A stretch of DNA of 64,000 nt from Allobosea sp. WAO (lineage in GTDB: Bacteria > Pseudomonadota > Alphaproteobacteria > Rhizobiales > Beijerinckiaceae): contig NZ_JXTJ01000012.1 of the NCBI RefSeq assembly GCF_001509835.1, forward strand, positions 186,001 through 250,000. Direction: 5' to 3'. This document shows, piece by piece, positions 54,953-62,456 of this stretch. How positions within the stretch are numbered: position 1 is the stretch's first letter; every line of letters begins with the position of its first letter. Position numbers and translations under genes: made by a program. Below the pieces are notes generated by a model, which saw only the letters and a program-made list of their open reading frames with translations, did not search any database and was not told the DNA's origin.

Positions 54953-55909
54953 ATGCTGCGCTTCGTCCTCGTCGCCATCCTCCTCGTCACGCTCGGGCTC
55001 GCCCTCTTCAGTGAAGTCACCCGTGCCCGGGTCGAGGCGCGCAACCCGCCTCGCGGCGAATTCGTCGCCGTCGAGGGCGGGCGGCTGCATTATCGCGAAT
55101 GCCGGCCGGCAGGGGAGCCGCGCGGCACGGTCGTGCTGATCCACGGCGCCCATTCCAATCATGCCGATCTGCTGGCGGCGCTGGGGCCATACCTCTCCGA
55201 TTACCGCGTCGTCGCGCTGGACCGTCCCGGTCATGGTTGGAGCGAGCGCCTGGGAGGGCGGGCAATGGCCGATCCCGGCCGGCAGGCGCAGGCCTTGTTG
55301 CAGGCGCTCGACCGGATTGCGCCGGAGCGCTTCGTGCTGGTGGGCCATTCGCTCGGAGGCGCGCTTTCGTCCCGGATTGCGCTCGAGCGGCCGGAAAGGC
55401 TGCAGGGCCTCGTGCTGCTCGGCGCTTTGAGCCATCCCTGGTCGGGCGGCATCGCCTGGTCGCAGCGCATCGCCGCCGCGCCCTGGATCGGGCCGCTGTT
55501 CAGCCGCGTCGTCGGCGTGCCGCTGGCACGCTACCGGCTCGGCGACGCGGCCGCTTCGCTGTCGGCCTCCGCTCGGCAAGCGCCCTGTCATGCCCCGGCC
55601 GGCGAGGCCGAACTGGTGCTGCGTCCCGATGTCGTGGGGTTCAACGGGCAGGACATGGTGGCGGCCCGCGACTTCCTGGCTGCGCAGGCGCCGCGCTATC
55701 CCGACCTCAAGATGCCGGTGCTGGCGGTTGCGGGGGATGCCGACACCATCGTCCCGCCGGCGATCCATTCGTCAGCGATCGCGCGCGAGGCGCCGCAGGC
55801 CCGCCTGGTGCTGCTGCCGGGCGTCGGTCACATGCCTCATCAGGCTGCGCCGGAAATGATCGCCAAGGCGATCGGCGAGATGTCTGGAGCGGCTCGCGAC
55901 CGGCCCTGA
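54953..55909 (+). CDS. Alpha/beta hydrolase
   Basis: A 318-residue hydrolase with an N-terminal hydrophobic segment (~3-20) that may anchor it to the membrane. The oxyanion HG motif is VLIHGAHSNH, the nucleophile Ser is in GHSLGG, Asp in GDADTIVPP and His in GVGHMPH. Substrate unknown; many such proteins are lipases or esterases. It follows the TPR gene by 44 bases, so the two may be co-transcribed. Confidence 0.88.
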   Translation: MLRFVLVAILLVTLGLALFSEVTRARVEARNPPRGEFVAVEGGRLHYRECRPAGEPRGTVVLIHGAHSNHADLLAALGPYLSDYRVVALDRPGHGWSERLGGRAMADPGRQAQALLQALDRIAPERFVLVGHSLGGALSSRIALERPERLQGLVLLGALSHPWSGGIAWSQRIAAAPWIGPLFSRVVGVPLARYRLGDAAASLSASARQAPCHAPAGEAELVLRPDVVGFNGQDMVAARDFLAAQAPRYPDLKMPVLAVAGDADTIVPPAIHSSAIAREAPQARLVLLPGVGHMPHQAAPEMIAKAIGEMSGAARDRP

Positions 55910-55932
55910 ACCGATTGTTCGCCAGCTCATTC

Positions 55933-55968
55933 TTGCCAAATGGCATTATTTGATCCATATGATGCCAT
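55933..55968 (+). promoter_or_regulatory. Promoter/operator of the Xre-RES toxin-antitoxin operon
   Basis: TTGCCA (55933-55938) and CATATG/TATGAT (55956-55963) are -35/-10 candidates with 17-19 base spacing. ATGGCAT (55940-55946) and ATGCCAT (55962-55968) form a perfect 7-bp inverted repeat that spans the promoter. A binding site here would allow the antitoxin to repress its own operon. Confidence 0.55.
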
Positions 55969-55982
55969 ATGGAGATCTCGCG

Positions 55983-56396
55983 ATGACTGCGCTCTCGCCC
56001 GTCGACACCGCCGCTGCGCCATTCGCTGCAGGCGCGATCACGCAGGAGGAAGCGGCGGCGATGTTCCGGGCGGCGCTCAACCTGTTCCGGCTCTGGGGCG
56101 TCAGCGACGAGCAGGCCGCCATCCTGCTCGACCAGCCGGTGCGCAGCTACAGGCGCTGGAAGGCAGGCGAGATCGGCCGGATCGATCGCGACGGCGCGGC
56201 GCGCCTGTCCAATCTGATGGGCATTCACAAGGCGCTGCGCCTGATCTTCCGCGAGCCGCAGCGCGGCTATGCCTGGATCAAGGCCGGCAACGAGGCCTTT
56301 GGCGGCAAGTCGGCGCTCGAGGTCATGCTCGGCGGCGAACTTACCGACCTGATGCGGGTGCGCCGCTATCTCGATGCCGAGCGCGGGCTCTGGTGA
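55983..56396 (+). CDS. Xre/MbcA/ParS-type antitoxin (RES-Xre module)
   Basis: A 137-residue antitoxin with DUF2384-type domain. A helix-turn-helix at ~25-65 ends LDQPVRSYRRWKAGEIG, and the C-terminal toxin-binding part contains RLSNLMGIHKALRLIFREP and WIKAGNEAFGGKSALEVML. It neutralises the RES toxin encoded next to it. The ATG at 55983 has GGAG just upstream; a TTG at 55950 is also possible. Its stop overlaps the toxin start by four bases (GTGA). Confidence 0.9.
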   Translation: MTALSPVDTAAAPFAAGAITQEEAAAMFRAALNLFRLWGVSDEQAAILLDQPVRSYRRWKAGEIGRIDRDGAARLSNLMGIHKALRLIFREPQRGYAWIKAGNEAFGGKSALEVMLGGELTDLMRVRRYLDAERGLW

Positions 56397-57118
56397 GTTC
56401 CGGCGAATTTTCGATCGCGCCGGTGGCGTGGCCGGCAGCGGTCCGCATCATCCGCAGCGCCTTCCCGCCGATCGATCTGTTCGAGGATATCGCCGACCCC
56501 GCCGACTGGCCGCTGCTGATCTCGGCGGAGATGAAGACCAATCCGCGGCTGATGGAGACGATCGGCAATCTCGATCTGGTGCCGCCGGCGCGCCGCGTCT
56601 CTGGGCCCGGGGCGAGCCTGTTGATGGCGCCCTTCACCCATGTCAGCCGTGACCGGCCGAGCCGGTTCAGCGATGGCGCCTTCGGCGTGCTCTATGCGGC
56701 TGATGTCTTGGAGACCGCGCTGTTCGAGACGATCCACCACCATGGCCGCTTTATGGCGCGGACAGGGGAGGCGCCGGGCTGGACCTCGCAGTTCCGCGAG
56801 ATCGTTCTCTCGGTCGAGGCCTCCCTGCACGATCTGCGCGGCGAGACGGTCGGAGCCAGTCCGCTACTGCTCGGGGAAGGCTACGAGGCCGGGCAGGCGC
56901 TGGGCGCGCGGCTCCGGGCGTCCGGCTCGGATGGCATCGTCTATCCGAGCGTGCGCCGGCCGGGCGGCGAATGCGTCGGCCTGTTCTGGCCGGACCTCGC
57001 GCGTGATCCGGTGCAGGGCCGGCATCTCGATTATCACTGGAACGGCGAGCGCGTGGACTTCTATCGCGAGGCCGGGACCGGCAAGGTTTTTCGCATTGGC
57101 GAGCCCGCCGGTCTTTAG
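56393..57118 (+). CDS. RES-domain toxin (NAD+ phosphorylase type)
   Basis: A 241-residue RES protein. RES toxins such as MbcT deplete NAD+ in the cell. Family elements are RIIRSAFPPIDLF near the N-terminus, RPSRFSDGAFGVLYAADVLETALFET (with the conserved Arg, Tyr and Glu) and GSDGIVYPSVRRPGGECVGLFWP. The GTG start overlaps the antitoxin stop, the usual order for RES-Xre with the antitoxin first. It is complete, with no sign of inactivation. Confidence 0.9.
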   Translation: MSSGEFSIAPVAWPAAVRIIRSAFPPIDLFEDIADPADWPLLISAEMKTNPRLMETIGNLDLVPPARRVSGPGASLLMAPFTHVSRDRPSRFSDGAFGVLYAADVLETALFETIHHHGRFMARTGEAPGWTSQFREIVLSVEASLHDLRGETVGASPLLLGEGYEAGQALGARLRASGSDGIVYPSVRRPGGECVGLFWPDLARDPVQGRHLDYHWNGERVDFYREAGTGKVFRIGEPAGL

Positions 57119-57132
57119 GCAGCCCATGGGTC

Positions 57133-57146
57133 GAAAGCCGGCTTTC
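57133..57146. other. 14-bp perfect palindrome after the RES gene
   Basis: GAAAGCCGGCTTTC (57133-57146) is a full palindrome 15 bases after the toxin stop. It could be a short terminator or a protein-binding site. No U tract follows. Confidence 0.35.
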
Positions 57147-57317
57147 CGATTCACTGTTCGGGAAGCAATAACTGCATCGGCCGTTCGGAAGCGCCCAACG
57201 AAGGACAGATAGCCGACTGGCCCGCGCGTGTTCCGTATTGACCACTTCGGCGCCGCAACGGCAGGGTCATGCCCGGCGGGCTCGCGGGGGCGACTCGCCT
57301 TCGTGCCGGGGGGCTTC

Positions 57318-60191
57318 GTGAAATTCCTGCCTATGCCTAGCGTCGCGGCTCTCCTGCTGTCGACGGCTCTCGTTACTCCGTCCGTCGCTCAAACGAGCCC
57401 TCTGCTCACCGATCCCGACAGCTGGCGCACGCCCGAGTACAGGGCGCAATGGGGGCTGGAGACGATCCGCGCCGCGGATGCCTATGCGCGGGGCGTCGAT
57501 GGTACCGGTGTCCTGGTCGGGGTTGTCGACTCCGGCCTCTTCGCGGCCCATCCCGAGTTCGCCGGCCGCTATATCGGCGGCTACGACTACCTTACGGGGG
57601 CGGCGCCAACGGCCGATCCCGTAGGCCACGGCACCGGCGTTGCCTCGGTCATCGTCGCCAATCGCGACGGCATCGGCATGCACGGCGTGGCCCCGGGCGC
57701 GACCATGCTCGTCGCCCGCGACGACGATGGCGTGGGCGGGATCAGCTTCGATTTCATCGTGAGGGGGTACAACGACCTGGTCACGCGCGGCGTGCGGGTC
57801 ATCAACAATAGCTGGGGCGATCTCTCGGCCATCACCGACGTGACCCGGCAGGCGATCATCGCGGATATTCCGGACGGTCTGGCAGCCTATCGCCGTGCGG
57901 TCGCAAGTGGGGTCCTGAACATCTGGGGCACGGGCAATGACTTCCGGGCTCAACCGAGCATCGAATCGGGTCTGCCGCACCTCTTCCCTGAACTGGAACG
58001 GGGGTGGCTCGCCGTGGCCGCCGTCGGACCCGGCTACATGCCGGAGTACAGCAACGGTTGCGGCGTCGCGAAGAACTGGTGTCTGGTGGCACCCGGTGGC
58101 GGCCCCGGCTGGGAGTGGGATCCAAGCCTCGGCGACTATGTCTGGATGGGCCTCGGCGATGGCATCCTCGTCGCCAAGTCCGGCGGTGGCTACGAAAAGA
58201 CGTATGGCACTTCCTTCGCAGCTCCCCATGTCTCGGGGGCAGCGGCACTGGTCTGGCAGATGTTTCCGTTCTTCAGCGCAGACCAGGTGCGCCAGACACT
58301 GCTCGGCACGGCCTGGGATATCGGTGTCCCCGGCGTCGACGCGCTCTATGGCTACGGCCTGCTCGATGTCGGCAAGGCCGTGCTCGGCCCCGGTCGTTTC
58401 GATTGGGGCGATTTCGTCGTCGAGCAGCCCGGCGGCGTCGCGTATTTCGGGAACTACATCGTCGGTGCCGGCGGGCTGGTGAAGCGCGGCGTCGGCGAGC
58501 TCGTGCTCACCGGCCACAGCTCCTATGCCGGCGCGACGCGGGTCGAGGGCGGATTCCTGTCGGTGATGGGCAGCATCGCCTCGCCGACCAGCGTCACCGC
58601 TGCAGGCACGCTCGCCGGCACCGGCCTGATCACCGGCAATGTCAGCAATGCCGGCACGATCTGGGCTGGCGACCGGAACGGCATCGGCACCCTGAGGATC
58701 GACGGCAATTACGTCCAGCAGGCCGGGGGGCTGCTGGTCCAGCAATTCGGGCCGGAGGGAGGCCAGAACCATCTTGCCGTCACCGGCACGGCGAGCCTCG
58801 ACGGCCGGGTGACCCTGGTCGGAGAGCGGCAGTTCCTGCCGCGCCAGCTCTCGATGGCGGTGCTCACCGCCGAACAGGGCGTTTCCGGTCGCTTCGCCGG
58901 CGTCGAGGGGCTGTTTGGCGACGGCACCGCGCCGTTCATCCGGGCGAGCCTGCGCTACGAGCCAAACGCCGCCTATCTCGATCTCCAGGGACTGCCCTTC
59001 GATACGCCCGGCGTCTGCGCCTCGGCCAATCAATGCGCGGTCGGCGGAGCGCTCGAGCGCGGGCTTGTGAGCGCCGACCGGGATCTGCGCGACGTCGCGC
59101 TTCTGCTGCAGCATGCGGGGACGCGGGAGGGGGCTCGCGGCGCGCTCGCCAGCCTCTCCGGCGAGGTCCATGCGGGCTTGTCCACCCTGGCGCTCGGCGG
59201 CTCCTCACAGCTTGGCAGCATGATCTTTCAGCGCCTCGGTGGCCTGCGCTCCGGCCAGGCGGAAGCGACGACCGCGGACGCGCCGCTCGCCTATACTGCC
59301 AGTCTGGCGGCCAACCCGGCCGCGGCGATGCTGATGCGGCTGCCTGCGCAATCTGCCGCCACGAACAATGCCTGGGCACGCGGCTATGGCTTCACCGGCA
59401 GGCTCGGCAGCGACGCCAATGCCGGCGGCGCGAGCTATCGCGGCGGCGGCGTGATCGGCGGTTTCGACCGGCAGATCACGCCGTCCTTCCTGGCCGGCTT
59501 CAGCTTCGGCTATTCCAGCACCGATGCCGATTTCCGTCGTCACGCCGGCAAGGGCAGCATCGATGCCTATGAGGGCGCCTTCTATGGCAGCTATGCGAGT
59601 GGCAGATTGCGCCTCGATGGCCTGCTCGGCTATGGCCGCCTCAATCTCGAGAGCGAACGCAGCATCGGCTTCGGTGGCCTCTCGCGGCAGGCGAAGGCCG
59701 AGTATGACGGCGATCGCTTCACCGGCGCGCTCGAGGGCGGCTATGCCTTCGATCTCGGCTGGTCGACGGCCGAGCCGCTGCTGGCGTTGCGCTACACCTT
59801 CCTGCGGCAGGGTGGCTTCAGCGAGACCGGAGCCCAGAGCATCGGCCTGACCGCGGCCGGGCAATCGGCTTCGAGCCTGCTCGGCAGCATCGGCCTGCGT
59901 CTGACGCGGGAGTTCGCGTTCGGCGATGGCCGCTTCGCGATCGAGGCGCGAGGCCGCTGGCAGCACGAATTCGTCGACGATGCCGTCGGGCTCGACACCG
60001 CCTTCATCGGGGCTCCGGCAGCGTCCTTCTCGGTTCGCGGCCCTCGGGTTGCCCGCGATAGCGCGATCCTCGGTGTCGGGCTCTCGGCACGCGCCGGCCG
60101 GAACCTCACGCTGTTCGCCGATTACGATGTCCGCCTCAACCGTGATGCCGCTGCCCATGCCGTCACGGCCGGGCTGCGCGCCAGCTGGTAG
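57318..60191 (+). CDS. Subtilisin-type (S8) autotransporter serine protease
   Basis: A 957-residue type Va autotransporter. The Sec signal ends near PSVAQ (~25). The S8 protease domain has Asp71 in VVDSG, His104 in GHGTG and Ser299 in YGTSFAAPHVSG. A passenger-associated beta-strand repeat lies around 390-425 (GGLVKRGVGELVLTGHSSYAGATRVEGG). The C-terminal ~270 residues form a beta-barrel ending in aromatic Trp (RASW), the BAM signal. It would expose or release the protease at the surface. GTG at 57318 is chosen (GGGGGG close upstream); ATG 57333 and GTG 57228 are alternatives. It resembles NalP/SphB1-type maturation proteases. Confidence 0.9.
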   Translation: MKFLPMPSVAALLLSTALVTPSVAQTSPLLTDPDSWRTPEYRAQWGLETIRAADAYARGVDGTGVLVGVVDSGLFAAHPEFAGRYIGGYDYLTGAAPTADPVGHGTGVASVIVANRDGIGMHGVAPGATMLVARDDDGVGGISFDFIVRGYNDLVTRGVRVINNSWGDLSAITDVTRQAIIADIPDGLAAYRRAVASGVLNIWGTGNDFRAQPSIESGLPHLFPELERGWLAVAAVGPGYMPEYSNGCGVAKNWCLVAPGGGPGWEWDPSLGDYVWMGLGDGILVAKSGGGYEKTYGTSFAAPHVSGAAALVWQMFPFFSADQVRQTLLGTAWDIGVPGVDALYGYGLLDVGKAVLGPGRFDWGDFVVEQPGGVAYFGNYIVGAGGLVKRGVGELVLTGHSSYAGATRVEGGFLSVMGSIASPTSVTAAGTLAGTGLITGNVSNAGTIWAGDRNGIGTLRIDGNYVQQAGGLLVQQFGPEGGQNHLAVTGTASLDGRVTLVGERQFLPRQLSMAVLTAEQGVSGRFAGVEGLFGDGTAPFIRASLRYEPNAAYLDLQGLPFDTPGVCASANQCAVGGALERGLVSADRDLRDVALLLQHAGTREGARGALASLSGEVHAGLSTLALGGSSQLGSMIFQRLGGLRSGQAEATTADAPLAYTASLAANPAAAMLMRLPAQSAATNNAWARGYGFTGRLGSDANAGGASYRGGGVIGGFDRQITPSFLAGFSFGYSSTDADFRRHAGKGSIDAYEGAFYGSYASGRLRLDGLLGYGRLNLESERSIGFGGLSRQAKAEYDGDRFTGALEGGYAFDLGWSTAEPLLALRYTFLRQGGFSETGAQSIGLTAAGQSASSLLGSIGLRLTREFAFGDGRFAIEARGRWQHEFVDDAVGLDTAFIGAPAASFSVRGPRVARDSAILGVGLSARAGRNLTLFADYDVRLNRDAAAHAVTAGLRASW

Positions 60192-60533
60192 CGGGGGATC
60201 GGGCCTCGCTGACAGGCCTGTCGCGGCTCCGAATAATGCCGGCTTGTCTTCGTTGGGACGCGGCGGTCGTCCAGTTCGGGGGAGCCTGGTCTCGGCCTGG
60301 CGCGGCTCGCGCTGGGTTCCGGTCCTGCGGCCCCACCAAGGGCGATGGTCTGCGGGCGGGCAGCGCCGATGCGCCGCGTGGCACGGGCGAGCGAACGCCT
60401 GTCGCGGCGGCAGGAATGACGCAAGGTAGCAAGGGTGCAGTCCGGTAAATGGCAAAAATAGTCATGGCGTCGATCTGGTAACGCTAGGGCATCCTTGCTA
60501 AGCGGAGTCGGCTAACTGCTTCGAGGGGCTCGG
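60192..60533. other. Intergenic region, autotransporter/TpsB
   Basis: A 342-base gap with no convincing gene; short frames on both strands lack ribosome-binding sites or family features. It should contain the promoter of the two-partner secretion operon, but I cannot point to clear -35/-10 boxes. Confidence 0.45.
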
Positions 60534-62324
60534 TTGACTAGCTTTGCCAACTCTGCCCGGCTCGAGAGCTGTGCCGCTTTCGATCGCGGCACGTCCTGCC
60601 GTAGCCATTTAGTTTGCCGGGGCTTCGCCTTCGTCTTCATCGCGCTCATGGCGGTGGCTGCATCATCGGCCGCCGTTGCGCAGATCGCGCCGAGCCAAGT
60701 CACGCCGGAGACCTTGCGTCCTTCGACGCCTGGCGCAAGAAGCGGCATTGCTTTGCCGGCAACGCCCGAGCTTCGTGCGCCATCGGGCGCAGAACGCCTG
60801 AACGTACGAGTCGGGCGCGTCACCGTCGAGGGTGGCTTTCCCGAACTCGCCACCGCGACACAGGCGCTGCTGCCGCAGGTCGAGGGGCGCCGGGTCAGCG
60901 TGGCGGCCGTCTACGCCTTCGCCAACGCGCTGGAGCAGGCCTATGCCGCCGCCGGCTATGTGCTGGCGCGGGTCGTGATTCCGCCCCAGCATCTGCGCGA
61001 CGGCGGTGCAGTCCGCCTTCTCGTGGTCGATGGCTATATCGAAGCGGTCGACGTGGCCAACGTTCCCGATCGTGCCCGGGCCGTCGTTGCGGCGCGGATG
61101 GCGAGCCTGGTTGGCGCGCGGCACCTGACGCTCGCCGAGATCGAGCGGCGCCTGCTGATCGCGGGCGATACACCAGGGCTTCGGCTGAAGAGCACGCTGG
61201 CGCGCGGCGTTCGCGATGGTGGCACGACTCTCGTGCTGGAAGGCACGCATCGGTTGCTCACCGGCAGCATCGGCATCGATAACCGGCTCGATGCGACGCT
61301 CGGCCGCTGGCAGCTCAACGGCAATCTTGCGCTGAACAGCCCGTTCGGCTTCGGCGAGCAGTTCTACGGGGCGATCGGCTCCGGCACGGATCTCGGGCAG
61401 GCCTTCGGGGATGACGCCAGGCTGCGGCTGTACGGCGGTGGCGCGGTGATCCCGCTCGGGGTCGACGGCTGGACGCTCAACCCCGAATACACGCGCAGCC
61501 AGACGCAGCCGAGGCCATTGCTGGGCGCTCCAGCGACGAGAGGCACTTTCGAACGGCTGGCCTTGCGCAGCTCGTATCAGCTGATCCGCAACCGCGCCCA
61601 GGCGCTGAGTCTGGACGTCGCCTTCGAGGCGATCCGGCAGGACACGGAAGCGCTCGGCTTCGGCGTCGATCTCAGCCGCGACCGTTACAGCGTGCTGCGA
61701 ATCGGCACGACCTACGGCACCGCGCTGCCCTGGGGCACAGCCATCCAGGCCGGCGCGACCTTCTCGCAAGGGCTCGGCGGGCGCAGCCGGGTCGATGCCG
61801 TCGCCTCGCTGGTCCCGTTGTCGCGCTTCGGTGGCGAGCCCGATTTTTCCAAGGTCGCCGGTGACCTGCGTCTCACCCAGCCCCTGCCATTGGAGATGCG
61901 GCTGGACCTGACGGCCAAGGCACAGCTGGCGTTCAACCAGCCGATGCTAAGCTCCGAACAGTTCTCGCTCGACGGGCTCGATCAGGTCTCGGCCTTCGCC
62001 GCCGGCTCGCTCAACGTCGACCAGGGTGCGACGCTGCGCGGCGAGCTGGCCCGGCCGTTCGCATTCGCCCATGAGGGCTGGAGCGCGACGCTGACGCCCT
62101 ATCTCTTCGCCAGCGGCGGGCGCGGCGAGATCTTGCTGCCGACGGCCGTCGAGCAGGCCTGGCTCAGCGCGGCGGCGTTCGGTGCCGGCCTGCGGATCGC
62201 CGGCGACGTCGCCCACGGAACGGCGACGCCGGCCGTCAACCTCGAGGTCGGGCGCCGCTTCACCAATGTTCCAGGTGAGCGCGAGGGCTGGCGCGGCAAT
62301 CTGGCGGTGTCGGTACGCTTTTGA
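60534..62324 (+). CDS. Two-partner secretion outer-membrane transporter, ShlB/FhaC type (TpsB)
   Basis: A 596-residue Omp85-superfamily pore that exports the adjacent TpsA. A long signal region (hydrophobic ~32-48, cleavage after VAQ) is followed by a Pro-rich stretch. Then come two POTRA domains: ~88-165 (LNVRVGRVTVEGGFPEL, then RLLVVDGYIEAVDV) and ~165-240 (LTLAEIERRLLIAGDTPGLRLKS). The C-terminal 16-strand barrel ends in Phe (VSVRF). TTG is used as start with GAGGGG upstream; the next ATG (60648) would cut the signal. The TpsA gene starts 132 bases after it. Confidence 0.92.
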   Translation: MTSFANSARLESCAAFDRGTSCRSHLVCRGFAFVFIALMAVAASSAAVAQIAPSQVTPETLRPSTPGARSGIALPATPELRAPSGAERLNVRVGRVTVEGGFPELATATQALLPQVEGRRVSVAAVYAFANALEQAYAAAGYVLARVVIPPQHLRDGGAVRLLVVDGYIEAVDVANVPDRARAVVAARMASLVGARHLTLAEIERRLLIAGDTPGLRLKSTLARGVRDGGTTLVLEGTHRLLTGSIGIDNRLDATLGRWQLNGNLALNSPFGFGEQFYGAIGSGTDLGQAFGDDARLRLYGGGAVIPLGVDGWTLNPEYTRSQTQPRPLLGAPATRGTFERLALRSSYQLIRNRAQALSLDVAFEAIRQDTEALGFGVDLSRDRYSVLRIGTTYGTALPWGTAIQAGATFSQGLGGRSRVDAVASLVPLSRFGGEPDFSKVAGDLRLTQPLPLEMRLDLTAKAQLAFNQPMLSSEQFSLDGLDQVSAFAAGSLNVDQGATLRGELARPFAFAHEGWSATLTPYLFASGGRGEILLPTAVEQAWLSAAAFGAGLRIAGDVAHGTATPAVNLEVGRRFTNVPGEREGWRGNLAVSVRF

Positions 62325-62456
62325 CGGCGGCGCCCCGTCGGGCGCCGCAACGGAATTTCAAGATGGTACGTCCTGGCCGCGAGGCTGTGGGCAGGAAATT
62401 GCAGACGGGGCGGCCCGTGCGGCCGGTCCCTTCGCTGCGATACGGGGGAGACGATC

